From Bdellovibrionales bacterium (GTDB lineage: Bacteria; Bdellovibrionota; Bdellovibrionia; Bdellovibrionales; UBA1609): a stretch of 64,000 nt of DNA. Each line of letters opens with the position of its first letter. The stretch's first letter is position 1. Positions 25,536 to 35,057 of the stretch are shown in pieces. Location of the stretch: contig JAHBUX010000011.1 of the NCBI GenBank assembly GCA_019637855.1, positions 22,048 to 86,047 of the forward strand. The letters run 5' to 3'. Position numbers and translations under genes: made by a program. The notes under the pieces are model-generated. The model searched no databases. It had not been told where the DNA came from and saw nothing but the letters and a program-made list of their open reading frames with translations.

Positions 25536-26131
25536 GCCGTGCGCCTGTGCATGTGGCTTTAATTCATTGGCCGGTTTTTGATCGCGCCCGCAATACGGTG
25601 TGCACCAATGTCACCAATTTCGATATCCACGATATCGCGCGTGCGGCCCGCACCTACGGCGTTGAAAAGTACTTCATCGTACATCGTTTGAAGGAGCAGC
25701 TCAGCTTTGTGTCGCGTATTTTAGATCATTGGCGCGTGGGCACTGGCTCCGAATACAACCCCAAACGTAAAACCGCGCTCGGCATGGTGCATACGGCGGA
25801 GAGTTTAGAAGACGTGATCAAGACCTTCGAGGTGAAGCCCTTTATCGTTTGTACCTCCGCCCGGGATCTGCCCATTCCTCGCGCCACCTTTAAGGCCCTG
25901 CGAGAGCAGATTTGGAACCCGGATGGGCCACCCAAGGGAATGGGTGAGGCTGGTCTACCACGGCCCATTTTATTGGTTTTTGGCACCGGTTTCGGCCTGG
26001 GAGATGCCGTTTTGGCGCAGGCGGACGCACTGCTTGAACCCTTAAAGGGAGCCTCGCACGACGATTACCGCCATCTTTCTGTGCGCTCGGCCGTAAGTAT
26101 CGTCCTTGACCGCCTACTAGGTGCGTGGTAA
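25532..26131 (+). CDS. SPOUT-type RNA methyltransferase, Methyltrn_RNA_4 family
   Basis: The 199-residue protein matches a SPOUT family often encoded beside trm[33 protein letters not shown], and a late knot [12 protein letters not shown]. The family is predicted to methylate RNA; its target is not established to my knowledge. It overlaps trmD by 4 nt and precedes rplS by about 35 nt. Confidence 0.85.
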   Translation: MSRAPVHVALIHWPVFDRARNTVCTNVTNFDIHDIARAARTYGVEKYFIVHRLKEQLSFVSRILDHWRVGTGSEYNPKRKTALGMVHTAESLEDVIKTFEVKPFIVCTSARDLPIPRATFKALREQIWNPDGPPKGMGEAGLPRPILLVFGTGFGLGDAVLAQADALLEPLKGASHDDYRHLSVRSAVSIVLDRLLGAW

Positions 26132-26165
26132 CTCATCGTTTTTCGCCAAAAAGTTGGAGCGCGTC

Positions 26166-26648
26166 ATGTCCGATCTAGTTCGTCGAGTCACCTTTGAACG
26201 TAATAAATCTGCTAAAAAGCTTCCCGATTTTTCCACGGGCGACACCGTTGGTGTGTACGTGAAAGTTAAAGAGGGTGAGAAAGAGCGCGTCCAGCTCTTT
26301 GCTGGCGTGGTTTTGAAAGTGCAGGGCAGCGGTTCTGGCCGTTCGTTCACTGTGCGCAAGATCTCGAGCGGTGTGGGCGTGGAAAGAACTTTCCCGTTGT
26401 TGTCGCCGATGATCGATCGCGTGGAGCTGATCTCGCGCGGTAAAGTGCGTCGCTCGCGTTTGTTTTATCTTCGTGGCTTGAAAGGCCGTTCGGCGCGTTT
26501 GGATTCCGAACTGGTATTTGCTGAAGGTGAAGCTGTTGGTGCGGCTGACGATGTCGCTGTTGAAGCTCCGGCTGAGGGCGCAGAAGCTGCTCCCGCTCCG
26601 AAAGCCGAAAAGAAAGCCAAAAAAGACAAGCCCGCCGCTAAGGCTTAA
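26166..26648 (+). CDS. rplS: 50S ribosomal protein L19 with C-terminal extension
   Basis: I chose ATG 26166 (TTGGAG upstream) over 26121. Residues 1-115 match bL19: [59 protein letters not shown] and [19 protein letters not shown]. About 45 extra residues follow, rich in Ala/Glu then Lys/Ala/Pro, ending [12 protein letters not shown]. Normal L19 is about 115-120 residues. The tail probably lies on the ribosome surface near the 30S bridge. Confidence 0.95.
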   Translation: MSDLVRRVTFERNKSAKKLPDFSTGDTVGVYVKVKEGEKERVQLFAGVVLKVQGSGSGRSFTVRKISSGVGVERTFPLLSPMIDRVELISRGKVRRSRLFYLRGLKGRSARLDSELVFAEGEAVGAADDVAVEAPAEGAEAAPAPKAEKKAKKDKPAAKA

Positions 26649-26669
26649 TCGATCTTTCAGGTCATCCCT

Positions 26670-26722
26670 CCGGTCCGTAATTCTTGCGGGCCGGTCCGTA
26701 ATTCTTGCGGGCCGGTCTGTAA
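26670..26722. repeat. 21-bp tandem repeat, 2.5 copies
   Basis: The unit CCGGTCCGTAATTCTTGCGGG occurs twice exactly (26670-26690, 26691-26711), and a third partial copy CCGGTCTGTAA begins at 26712. It lies just after rplS. CCGG and GGGCCGG junctions give weak local hairpins, but no U-tract follows. Confidence 0.85.
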
Positions 26723-26862
26723 AGCCCACGGAATTCGTGCCTTGGGCACCTACACATCCTAAAAAAATCAATTCAACGCTGTGATCTAACCTCTAGATCG
26801 CCGCCGGATTTTTGCGTTAAGCTCCAAGGTCTAACATTGATTTGCACCTGGGATTTTACAGC

Positions 26863-27543
26863 ATGAAACGTACGCGAAGGCTTGGTTTAGTGGATTGGCT
26901 CTCATATGGACCCGGACCTGTGATTGGTGTGGACGAAGTCGGACGTGGTTGTCTGGCCGGACCGGTGGTCGCCGCGGCTGTGATCCTCGCTAACAAAACC
27001 CGGTGTCGCCGTTTCCATGATTCGAAAGTTTTGACCGAATCTCGGAGAGAAGAACTCTTCACAACGATTCAGAGCGAACACCAGTGGGCCGTGGGTTTTG
27101 CATCTGTCGAAGAGATTGATCGTATCAACATCTACCATGCGTCTCTTTTAGCTATGCGCCGGGCCGTCAATGCCCTGCAAGTGAAGGTGGGCGGACATGT
27201 ATTGGTGGATGGTATTGCCCGGATTCCGCGTCTGCGCGGAATGGAGCAAACCACCTTGGTGCAGGGCGACTCACGGGCTGAGCCGATCAGCGCGGCTTCG
27301 ATCGTGGCTAAGGTGACTCGCGATCGTTTTATGAAGGAGTTGGCGGAAAAGTTTCCGCATTATGGATTTGAAGTGCACAAAGGCTATGCCACCAAATTCC
27401 ATCGTGCCCAGCTGGCAAAGGTGGGTCCGTGCGCGTTCCATCGCCGCAGTTTCAACTGGGGGACAGAAGTCTCTACGGACCATCCGCTCGCAAGCCTCGG
27501 AGCTGAGAGTGTGCGAGTATCTCCAGCAGCAGGGTTGGAGTGA
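26863..27543 (+). CDS. rnhB: Ribonuclease HII
   Basis: The conserved core begins [20 protein letters not shown] (first catalytic Asp-Glu), with DSKVLTES, the later Asp in LVDGIARIP and the [12 protein letters not shown] motif. It removes RNA from RNA-DNA hybrids. ATG 26863 is preferred to the upstream TTG 26842. The usual neighbour of rplS, it overlaps the following YraN-like gene. Confidence 0.95.
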   Translation: MKRTRRLGLVDWLSYGPGPVIGVDEVGRGCLAGPVVAAAVILANKTRCRRFHDSKVLTESRREELFTTIQSEHQWAVGFASVEEIDRINIYHASLLAMRRAVNALQVKVGGHVLVDGIARIPRLRGMEQTTLVQGDSRAEPISAASIVAKVTRDRFMKELAEKFPHYGFEVHKGYATKFHRAQLAKVGPCAFHRRSFNWGTEVSTDHPLASLGAESVRVSPAAGLE

Positions 27544-27787
27544 GATCCTGCACGATGTGACGTGCGCCCGTGTGCAGCTCGATATCGTGGCGCGTTCGCC
27601 GCGCGGTATACTCACCATTGTCGAAGTTAAAATGCAAAGCCCACGCGCCATCGCTTTTTTGTCGCGCACTCAGAACCAGCGTCTTTTACGGGCGGCGAGT
27701 GTATTGGCCCAGTGCGAACCAGTGCAATTGGTGCTGGCTCTAGTGGAGTCCAGTCGACTTCGCCTTTTGCCGGTCGATGCGATTTGA
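27509..27787 (+). CDS. YraN/UPF0102 family protein, shortened N-terminus
   Basis: The protein resembles YraN nuclease-fold proteins: [35 protein letters not shown], and the C-terminal helix with [10 protein letters not shown] chose GTG 27509 (CGGAG six bases upstream). The homology extends about 8 residues before it (SQASELRV), and the only ATG starts are at 27362 and 27386, deep inside rnhB. Either the overlap is very long (over 150 nt) or the N-terminus is trimmed. The UPF0102 D and ExK residues are present as Asp and EVK. The exact role is unknown. Confidence 0.72.
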   Translation: MCEYLQQQGWSEILHDVTCARVQLDIVARSPRGILTIVEVKMQSPRAIAFLSRTQNQRLLRAASVLAQCEPVQLVLALVESSRLRLLPVDAI

Positions 27788-27833
27788 AGACCGCCCGGAT
27801 TGACAGATTCTTCCAATATGGGACACTTGAAGA

Positions 27834-28208
27834 ATGAAACGTGCCCTAGCGCTAGTGTTCGCGATTGCTTTAAGCCTACCGGCTCGTGCCGACAATCCTC
27901 AGCGCGAATTTCTCACCAGCTGCACTTATGGCGTTATGGCCGGAACTTTGGTGGGTGTGGCCTCGCTCGCATTCGTTTCTAAGCCCGGCGACAACTTGAA
28001 TCGCGTGGCGCGGGGCGCTTCTATCGGTCTTTACACTGGCATCTTGCTCGGTTTTTACGTCGTTTACATCGTGCCTGGCATGCAATCTGGCGAAGAAGAA
28101 GATCCGGTCGCTATGTACAAAAGCCTGCCGTTTATGATCGCGCCCACCTTCACCGCCGACAATCGGTTAGACGGTGTGCACGCAGACTTCACAGTTCTTC
28201 GTTTCTAA
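27834..28208 (+). CDS. Small membrane protein with signal peptide
   Basis: A 124-residue product with an N-terminal signal (ALALVFAIALSLPARA) and two further hydrophobic segments (GVMAGTLVGVASLAFV, GLYTGILLGFYVVYIV) joined by a glycine-rich linker. The C-terminal 45 residues are soluble. I do not recognise the family. The TAA stop is the first three bases of the long inverted repeat that separates it from lptD. Confidence 0.75.
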   Translation: MKRALALVFAIALSLPARADNPQREFLTSCTYGVMAGTLVGVASLAFVSKPGDNLNRVARGASIGLYTGILLGFYVVYIVPGMQSGEEEDPVAMYKSLPFMIAPTFTADNRLDGVHADFTVLRF

Positions 28209-28290
28209 AAGGTACCAGCTTCCTTTCTGGAATGCTTTGCGCCACTAGCGTGGCTGCAATGCATTCCAGAAAGGAAGCTGGTACCTTTTA
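28206..28290. repeat. Long inverted repeat (GGTACC family, copy 1)
   Basis: Perfect 30-bp arms (28206-28235 and 28261-28290) begin TAAAAGGTACCAGCTTCC and enclose a 25-nt centre that itself pairs (TTGC/GCAA, GCCAC/GTGGC), so almost all 85 bases fold into one hairpin. The outer TAA on each strand is the stop codon of each flanking convergent gene. It shares GGTACCAG[C/T]TTCCTTTC with the repeat at 47699-47773. Confidence 0.95.
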
Positions 28291-30654
28291 GAGCGTCGGC
28301 GTCTTAGGCGCTTGTACGACTTCGCCGCCAAAGTTGAAGGCTAGGGAGCCGCGGATCTGTTTGTCGCCGCTTACGATCTGTTTGTGTTCGATCGAGATGA
28401 TCCAGCAGTTGCCCGGCGGGCGTAGGTTCAGGACGTATCCCCAGGACTGAATCTCTTTGGTGAGGTCGTTGAAATTCACTTCGCCTACAGCGTCCATGTA
28501 TTTCAAACGAAAGCCTGCGCCCAAGCCAATGTTTTTGGTCCGACCAGTATCTTGCACTTCGTCGCGTTCGTTGATGATCGCGTTCTCGCTGTAGGAGAGT
28601 TGAAGGAAATCCGAGGCCGATGTCATCACGCGCAAGCGTGCCGTGGTGTTCACCCGGTTGGCGTACATATTGTAAATCGCTGTTGTATAGGTCTCAAAGC
28701 GGTCAAAACGCATGTTCAATTGGGCCGTGATCGGGGACCAAGGGTGAGGCAGTGAGCCATCGGCGCGCCGGCCAGAGCGGGCTTCGATCAAATCATAGGC
28801 TTGGGAAAGGCGAAAGAAGACCGAGTTGAAGTACTGAGCGGCATCACCGGAGAAGAATTTCTGTGTCAGTCGATTGGTGATGGCCAAATCCACGGCCTGA
28901 CGCTGATAGGTGCGATCTTCATAGTCGAACTGTAGGCCGGTGTTGGGATTGGTCAAATCTGCATCACTCACTGGATCGAATTGCCGCGAGTATTTTAAGC
29001 CTTCGAAGTCGCCGAAGAACGGATGATTGGGTTTGCGCATCCAAGGGATGTGCGAGTAGCCGATCTCGGGTTCGATCGAGTGTTTCCAGCGCTTGGCTTT
29101 AGGGTCGGTCAGATCGCCATACACGCGCGCAAATTCGGTCTTCACCCGAAGATCCGTTTGCACGTAGCGGCGGGCCGCGGTCTGTCCGAAGTTAGGGTCG
29201 GTCAGATAGAATCGGTACTGCGTTTCGCGAAACGACACGGCCGGCAGCACGTCAAATAGACGACCTATCTGGAAAGGATAAATCACAGTCGGACGTAGAT
29301 CCAAGCGTTGGCCAGTGCGGTTCAAATCCAGTTTGCAGGGATAGGTCGTGCACAAGCCGCTGTTGAACACGCCATCGCGCACGATTTCCGAGTTTGCTCC
29401 CACTCCGGAAGCATTGTTGTCTAGACCGAGGCGGGTGCTCGAATCGACCAATTGCAAATCATCGTAGTTGAATTTCTCACGCACGTAATTGATGTAGTCC
29501 AAGTCGAATGAAAAGTACGGCCCGTTTTCGAACAGCTGAGTTTCTTTGATGGAGTAGCGAACCTCAGGAAAACGATGAACCGCATCGTCGTTGGGAGCGA
29601 GCGGGTAGGACTTAAGCATGTTGGTATAGATGTCGGCTTCCGCGCTCATGTAGGTGTCGTCACCCGTGCGTGAGATCGACGTGCGACTTTGCAAAGCGGG
29701 TTCACCGTGACCTAAAACCTCATCCGGAAAATCTCTGGGGTAGCGCAGATCGCTGACCATATTGATATCGGCGCGGTGCACGAATTTGTCGGGCATTTCG
29801 GAGTACGACTCAAAGTCGACAAAGTAACGATTCAACGCTGTCTTGCGGCCGAATTCAGGAGTGCGCACAGCGCGGTCGTTGATCCATGCGCTCTTCAGCT
29901 GCCCGCGGCTGTTTTCAGACAGCATGTAGCGGAAATCCTCATGCACTTTGTAACCGCGGAATTCGTACCAGCGCGTGGTCAAGGTCACATCGCGGCTGCG
30001 GTCGATGGCCCAAAAGTAACTGGCTCCCACGGCCAAACCGCCCTTGTCGGAACGATCCATCGTTGGCACTAGAAAGCCGCTTTGGCGTGCGCTCTTCAGT
30101 GGCACGATCAGTGAGGGGAGAATCAAAATGGGAAAGCCCGCGATTTTAAAGACAGGGCGTTTAATGCGCGCATAGCCGCCAAGTTCGGCGTCGATATTGC
30201 GCCCGGAAAAACTCCAGCCCGGCGGGCAGGTGTCGCAGGCAGTATAGTCCGCATTGTTGGCCAGGTAACGGGTCTCGCTGACCTTTTGAATCACATCGCC
30301 CTCAAACACCACCTGGCCGGATTGCACGAAGCCGTTGTAGATCAAGCCGGTGTTTTGCTTGTAGTTGAAGATGATGCGATCGCCTTCGACATGCACGCGT
30401 TCATTGCTGAGGATGACGTGGCCGATAGCGGTGATGGTTTGGGTTTTCTGATTGAGTTCAGCGCGGTCGCAGCTTAGATGCTGACCTTGGAAAACGAGTT
30501 GCACACCACCGCGCAGGTAGGTGATGCCTTTTTCCATGTCGCTTTCCCAGAATTTGGCATTGATCAACACTCCATCCTTCACGCTCTGCGCGAAGGACGT
30601 TGCCGAGATCAGGCAGAAAATTCCAAGCAGTACAAACTTGCTGATCAAGCTCAT
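28288..30654 (-). CDS. lptD: LPS assembly outer-membrane protein LptD
   Basis: The 788-residue protein has a signal peptide (FVLLGIFCLISATSFA), an N-terminal OstA/LptA-like beta-jellyroll domain (YLRGGVQLVFQGQHLSCDRAELN, residues 30-130) and a long C-terminal beta-barrel with alternating aromatic strands. LptD with LptE inserts lipopolysaccharide into the outer leaflet. Cysteines at about 138-142 (ACDTC) and an internal CTTYPC could form disulfides. It is the second gene of a pair: its ATG overlaps the cyclase stop (TCAT at 30651-30654). No lptE is seen here. Confidence 0.9.
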   Translation of the reverse strand: MSLISKFVLLGIFCLISATSFAQSVKDGVLINAKFWESDMEKGITYLRGGVQLVFQGQHLSCDRAELNQKTQTITAIGHVILSNERVHVEGDRIIFNYKQNTGLIYNGFVQSGQVVFEGDVIQKVSETRYLANNADYTACDTCPPGWSFSGRNIDAELGGYARIKRPVFKIAGFPILILPSLIVPLKSARQSGFLVPTMDRSDKGGLAVGASYFWAIDRSRDVTLTTRWYEFRGYKVHEDFRYMLSENSRGQLKSAWINDRAVRTPEFGRKTALNRYFVDFESYSEMPDKFVHRADINMVSDLRYPRDFPDEVLGHGEPALQSRTSISRTGDDTYMSAEADIYTNMLKSYPLAPNDDAVHRFPEVRYSIKETQLFENGPYFSFDLDYINYVREKFNYDDLQLVDSSTRLGLDNNASGVGANSEIVRDGVFNSGLCTTYPCKLDLNRTGQRLDLRPTVIYPFQIGRLFDVLPAVSFRETQYRFYLTDPNFGQTAARRYVQTDLRVKTEFARVYGDLTDPKAKRWKHSIEPEIGYSHIPWMRKPNHPFFGDFEGLKYSRQFDPVSDADLTNPNTGLQFDYEDRTYQRQAVDLAITNRLTQKFFSGDAAQYFNSVFFRLSQAYDLIEARSGRRADGSLPHPWSPITAQLNMRFDRFETYTTAIYNMYANRVNTTARLRVMTSASDFLQLSYSENAIINERDEVQDTGRTKNIGLGAGFRLKYMDAVGEVNFNDLTKEIQSWGYVLNLRPPGNCWIISIEHKQIVSGDKQIRGSLAFNFGGEVVQAPKTPTL

Positions 30655-33353
30655 TTCGTCTTCATTACAAAAACTCCGTCCCAGCCGTCCTCGGGCGGCT
30701 CGCTCAGGTAATCCTGGCAGCGCTCGAGATACAGTTTAGAGACCGAGTCCGCCGGCACTCTATCGAGCGCTTTGGCGAAACATTGTAGTCCATCTTGCCA
30801 GGCCTTGGCGTGATAGTGTTGATAGCCCTCTTGAAACCATTTGAGCATTTCGGCGGTCTGATGGTTGGGGACCTTCTCCTCCGCGATCAACTCATAGATT
30901 TTTACGGGTAGTACTTTCCCTTTCACGCGCACCCAATCAACCTCACGACATACAAAGTTATCCTTGGCTTCTTGATATGTCATTTCGCTAAGGATTATGC
31001 GTGTGCCGTACTGCTTATTAATGCCTTCAAGGCGCGATGCCAGGTTGACAGCATCGCCCATCACCGTGTAGCTGCGCACGCTCTGTGAACCCATGTTGCC
31101 CACACTGACTTCACCGGTATTTAGGCCGATACCGAGGTCGATTTGCGGCAGCCCTTTCTTTTCCCATTCCTTCTGAAGTTCAAACAGCTTGTCCACACTC
31201 TGCAGAGCGCAACGGCAAGCCCATTTCGCGTGATCGGGAATAGGGATCGGGGCACCGAAGAACGACATGATGGCGTCACCCATATATTTGTCCAGCGTGC
31301 CCTTGTTCTGAAACACCAGGTCGGTCATCGGCGTTAGATAGCTGTTGAGCAGGTCGCTGAGGGCGCGGGGATCGAGTTTTTCAGAGATCGTGGTGAAGCC
31401 GCGCACGTCGGAGAACGAGACGGTCAGGTGCACCTTCTTACCGCCGAGCTCGATATTGCGCGGGTCGGAGAGAATCTCGTTCACGATGGCCGGGGAAACG
31501 TACTTAGAGAAGGTTTGGCGCAGCTCTTTCTTGCCGCGCTCTTCCGTCAAGTAGCGATAAAAGGTCATGCTGACATAGATCACGCCGGTTAAGAACAACG
31601 GCCAAATGATCGACACCACGATGCCGTGATTGAATAGGTAATAATAATCCACAAGAGCGATGGCGAGAGTGAAGGCGAGAGTCAGCAAGAGGCCCGACAC
31701 GGCGCCAAGATAGGCCAGCGCTATGCTGAGCGTGATGCCCATAATGCCGAGGACCAGCGGCATATAGACGCGCTCGTTGGGCAGCGAACGGAAAAAGTTG
31801 CGTTGAATCATATTGTCGATGGAATTCAGATGAGTTTCGGCCCCAGGATAATTCTCTTCGTAGGGCGTCACCCGAAGATCGTAAATACCCATGGCGGTGG
31901 CACCGACAACGAAGATCTTGTCTTTGATAAATTCAGATTTTTTGACCTTATAACTGGTCAGTTCCCACTTTTTGCTTTGCGCGTTCCACACGCGCTGTTC
32001 GACCTCGGCTTCCGGCGAGTCGGACAGCAGATCGGCGAAACTCAGATAGGGAAACATCTTCTGCGGGCCCGCGTAGTTTAAAAGCTGACGAGCTTGGCCA
32101 TCGACAGGCAGATCGAAAACTTTGTCGCCGGTTTCGTTGTTGGTGATCTCAAGTTCCGAGATCTCTTTCATCATGGTGGCGTCACTATAGGCAAGCTTCG
32201 GCGAGGCGTTGTAACCTTTCACCACTAAGTAGGCCTTCAGTGCGATCGAAGGGAAGTACTGCGCTCCCGAACGCACCACCAGCAATTTGCTACGGATCGT
32301 GCCGTCTGCATCCTGTTCGGTGTTGAAAAAACCTGTGTGCTTCGTGCCTTGTGCTACGATTGGCGTGTCGCGCACCCAGGTGTCGGCGTAAACCAAAGAG
32401 TTAATCTTTGAGCTGTTGCGGTAGTACTGCAGCCAAGCATCATAGGTCGGGTAGTTGAACTCGTTGGGATTCTCTTGTTTGACGATCTCGGGCCACGCGC
32501 CATTCAACTCTTCGCGAAAGTCGTCCAAGATCGTGTTGCAGGTTTCATGCAGCTCAGCGGTGATCTTGCCGGCTTGCAAAACCTCTTCGTTACGGTTGCG
32601 TGGCTTTCCAAGAGCCTCGCGTACGGCTTTCTCTTTTTCATCCAGAACCCCGGCAAAGTTCTGTGTCAACACGGCTGGCATATAGGGAGCGAAAGGATCA
32701 ATGGCCGACATGAGGATCTCTTCTCGGTCCCACCCCTTGGCCTCCGGTGTGCGCTTGAAGATCAGATCGCGGCAAAATTCCGTCTCGGGCGGCCACAGTG
32801 TCGACTGTAGAGTGTACGGATAAAAGCTTCCGGCCACGATCTTGTCGGCGTGAGTGGCGAAGGTTTTACCTAAGGCATCGTCTTGATCCAGTTGTGGGGC
32901 GAGATTGGTTAGCAAGGTGTCGTGTTCGGTCTTTCCGAGCTCACGCAACTTCTCCATCACCTGAGTGGCGGGGTTGTGCGTGGGTTCGGAAAAGGTGATA
33001 TCGAACGCCATCATCTTAGCGCCGTCCTTGAAGGCATTGTCCAAAGCTTTGGCCAGAGTGGCACGTGGCCATGGCCAGCGACCGACGGTGTTGACGGCGC
33101 GTTCATCGATGGTAAGCAGTGCAAGGTCCGGGGACGGTTTGCGCGGTCCGCGCATGCGCAAGCGATAGTCGATGGACTTTTGATGAGCTAGATATAGAAC
33201 GTCGGCCACACCTAGAACATTTTCGCCGCGTAAGCGCTTGGCGTTTAAGCCGTAGTAGGGAAATGTCAGCGCGGCCAAAGCCAAGGTCAAATACACGCCG
33301 ATTGCGACAGGGCTGATTAGCCACCCGCCTAAGGTCTTCCATGACAGCTTCAT
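30651..33353 (-). CDS. CHASE2-domain class III adenylate/guanylate cyclase
   Basis: The protein has a short N-terminal transmembrane helix, a large periplasmic CHASE2 sensor domain (DLALLTIDERAVNTVGRWPWPR near residue 85 to about 510), three or four transmembrane helices (about 530-620) and a class III cyclase domain. The cyclase keeps the metal Asp in SFSDVRGFT, the second Asp in KYMGDAIMSFFG, and the transition-state Asn/Arg in VMGDAVNLASRLE. A C-terminal TPR-like tail follows. It makes cAMP or cGMP; purine specificity residues cannot be called with confidence. I chose the second ATG (33353). It is translationally coupled to lptD. Confidence 0.9.
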   Translation of the reverse strand: MKLSWKTLGGWLISPVAIGVYLTLALAALTFPYYGLNAKRLRGENVLGVADVLYLAHQKSIDYRLRMRGPRKPSPDLALLTIDERAVNTVGRWPWPRATLAKALDNAFKDGAKMMAFDITFSEPTHNPATQVMEKLRELGKTEHDTLLTNLAPQLDQDDALGKTFATHADKIVAGSFYPYTLQSTLWPPETEFCRDLIFKRTPEAKGWDREEILMSAIDPFAPYMPAVLTQNFAGVLDEKEKAVREALGKPRNRNEEVLQAGKITAELHETCNTILDDFREELNGAWPEIVKQENPNEFNYPTYDAWLQYYRNSSKINSLVYADTWVRDTPIVAQGTKHTGFFNTEQDADGTIRSKLLVVRSGAQYFPSIALKAYLVVKGYNASPKLAYSDATMMKEISELEITNNETGDKVFDLPVDGQARQLLNYAGPQKMFPYLSFADLLSDSPEAEVEQRVWNAQSKKWELTSYKVKKSEFIKDKIFVVGATAMGIYDLRVTPYEENYPGAETHLNSIDNMIQRNFFRSLPNERVYMPLVLGIMGITLSIALAYLGAVSGLLLTLAFTLAIALVDYYYLFNHGIVVSIIWPLFLTGVIYVSMTFYRYLTEERGKKELRQTFSKYVSPAIVNEILSDPRNIELGGKKVHLTVSFSDVRGFTTISEKLDPRALSDLLNSYLTPMTDLVFQNKGTLDKYMGDAIMSFFGAPIPIPDHAKWACRCALQSVDKLFELQKEWEKKGLPQIDLGIGLNTGEVSVGNMGSQSVRSYTVMGDAVNLASRLEGINKQYGTRIILSEMTYQEAKDNFVCREVDWVRVKGKVLPVKIYELIAEEKVPNHQTAEMLKWFQEGYQHYHAKAWQDGLQCFAKALDRVPADSVSKLYLERCQDYLSEPPEDGWDGVFVMKTK

Positions 33354-33446
33354 AACTAGTCCATCCAAAGTTGAGTTTTTCTGACCCTGCTTATCAATAT
33401 GGTAGTAGAGGCCTTACACTGAAGGCAACACAATGAAGGAGCTGGG

Positions 33447-33788
33447 ATGCAGGCCAATTTTGCCAAGCGTGGTGGTGTTGTAGTTGTGGAACTAACAGGG
33501 CGCTTGAGTTTTGAAAACAGCGAGCCCTTCCGTCGCACCTGTCTCGAGAGATTGGTCAGAGAAAAGGTCGTCTTCGACCTCAGTCACTTGAACTTCGTAG
33601 GATCACTCGGCCTCAAAGACTTCGTAGAAACGTTAGACGTGATGGCGCGGCAGTCGGGTGCCGGTGTGAAATTTTGTGGAGTGAGTTCCGAGTTTCGTCG
33701 CCTGTTCGAAGCCACGAGTTTACGTGGCCTCGAGATCTTCGACTCTACTGAAAAAGCTATTCAGAGCTTTGCGCGCCCGACTCCGTAA
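33447..33788 (+). CDS. STAS domain protein (anti-sigma factor antagonist-like)
   Basis: A 113-residue single STAS domain: VVVVELTGRLSFEN strand-turn, VVFDLSHLNFVGSLGLKDF with a Ser (GSLGL) at the usual phosphorylation site, and a second core VKFCGVSSEFRRLFEAT. Such SpoIIAA-like proteins bind a partner kinase or anti-sigma factor. No partner is encoded next to it. It starts after AAGGAG and overlaps a convergent gene at its 3' end by 32 nt. Confidence 0.87.
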   Translation: MQANFAKRGGVVVVELTGRLSFENSEPFRRTCLERLVREKVVFDLSHLNFVGSLGLKDFVETLDVMARQSGAGVKFCGVSSEFRRLFEATSLRGLEIFDSTEKAIQSFARPTP

Positions 33789-34893
33789 GTCTTAGGCGTA
33801 GCATCTCAATCTCTTTGATCAGCGTTTTGACCTTCTCGCCCGCGGCGAAGCGCTCTTTCTCCAGTTCATTTTTTAGGCCGTGGATCTCTTTGCGCTGCTG
33901 GTTGAGCGTCACGCTGATGTTCTGATTGAGTTTTTGCAAATTCTTGTTCTTCTCGTCGATCTGCTCAAGCTCGCGTTGTTTATGATTCCACAGCGCTTGC
34001 AGGGATTCCACCTGTTCGGTCAGGCGTGAACGTTCGTCGCGTAGCGAAGGAATTTCGCTGCGCAGACGCTCCAGTTCTTGCGTTTTGTCTTCGCGATCGA
34101 TCAAGGTCTCTTTGAGCTCAAGGCGCAAAGAAGCGGTTTCTCTTTCTAAATTGTCAAGGCGAGTGGATGCATCGGTGCGGCTCAGTTCAAATTGCCGGCG
34201 CTCAAGCACCAAAGTGTTTTCTACCTCTATCTTTTCGTTGTACATGCGATCGCGCTCAGCGGCCTTGCTGCGCATAATGTCCACTTGCTCACGGGCTTCA
34301 TTTAGGCGAGCTGCGAAAGACTGAGTGATCTGTTCGGCTTGAGCTTGGCCTTCGGCCACTTTTTCCCGTAAGCCAATGGCGTCTTGCAACTGACTGCGCA
34401 TGCTGTAAGCGGCCCGCTTCATGCGGGCGCGATGGCGCTCCAAGCGGCCGAGGCGGCGTTGAAAGCTCTGCGCCTGTACGAAGATATCGGTGTACATTTT
34501 CTCGAGCTTCGCGATTTTCTCTCTGTAACCTAGATTTTGTTCAGTCAGCTCGGCGCTGCGTGAGTTCCCCATGCGGTCCTTTTCGACCATCACCAGGTAT
34601 TGATCTTTCAGAGTTTCGAAACGAGTGCGCATATTCTGTGCCTCGCGTTCGTGCGAGGCGACGCGTTCGTCGAGCTCATTGCTCTTGCGCAAAGCCACTG
34701 ACAAGCGCGCCATCAGATCTTCGTTTTGCGTGATCAAAGCTTCGAGTGTGGACGACTTCAGGGCCGCTGCCGGAATATCGCTAAAATCGACACCTTTAGG
34801 CAATTGATTGGGCAGAGGAATGGCTTTGACTCGCTCTTCGAGCTCTTGCAGGGAATGCGGACGTGAGGTGTGGAAAGATCCTTTTTCCATCAT
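33757..34893 (-). CDS. Coiled-coil protein of unknown function
   Basis: The start is ATG ATG at 34893 with AAGAGGAG upstream. The roughly 378-residue soluble protein is almost entirely alpha-helical and charged, with heptad patterns from about residue 50 to the end (SELTEQNLGYREKIAKLE, LERLRSEIPSLRDERSRLTE). No enzymatic motif and no membrane segment are seen. It resembles filamentous or scaffold proteins; function not known. Confidence 0.78.
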   Translation of the reverse strand: MMEKGSFHTSRPHSLQELEERVKAIPLPNQLPKGVDFSDIPAAALKSSTLEALITQNEDLMARLSVALRKSNELDERVASHEREAQNMRTRFETLKDQYLVMVEKDRMGNSRSAELTEQNLGYREKIAKLEKMYTDIFVQAQSFQRRLGRLERHRARMKRAAYSMRSQLQDAIGLREKVAEGQAQAEQITQSFAARLNEAREQVDIMRSKAAERDRMYNEKIEVENTLVLERRQFELSRTDASTRLDNLERETASLRLELKETLIDREDKTQELERLRSEIPSLRDERSRLTEQVESLQALWNHKQRELEQIDEKNKNLQKLNQNISVTLNQQRKEIHGLKNELEKERFAAGEKVKTLIKEIEMLRLRLTESGAQSSE

Positions 34894-34955
34894 GGACTCC
34901 TCTTGAAAAGGCCGACCGTGGCCTAGGCAGATATTGCCGAGCAACATCTGAATTT

Positions 34956-34976
34956 AGTGTCTCAGTAAAAGACACT
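34956..34976. promoter_or_regulatory. Small inverted repeat in divergent gap
   Basis: AGTGTCT-N7-AGACACT is a perfect 7-bp inverted repeat in the 164-nt gap between two divergent genes (start codons at 34893 and 35058). It may be an operator; no protein is assigned. Confidence 0.35.
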
Positions 34977-35057
34977 TGCTGTCAAAAATGCGAAAACAGC
35001 CAGTAGCGCAAAGCATAATAACTCCAGACCTTTGTCGAATGTGCCGAAAGGCTAGCT

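Noticed and set aside
30286..30711. Plus-strand frames opposite lptD
   Set aside because: They are antisense to a well-supported gene and have no ribosome site.
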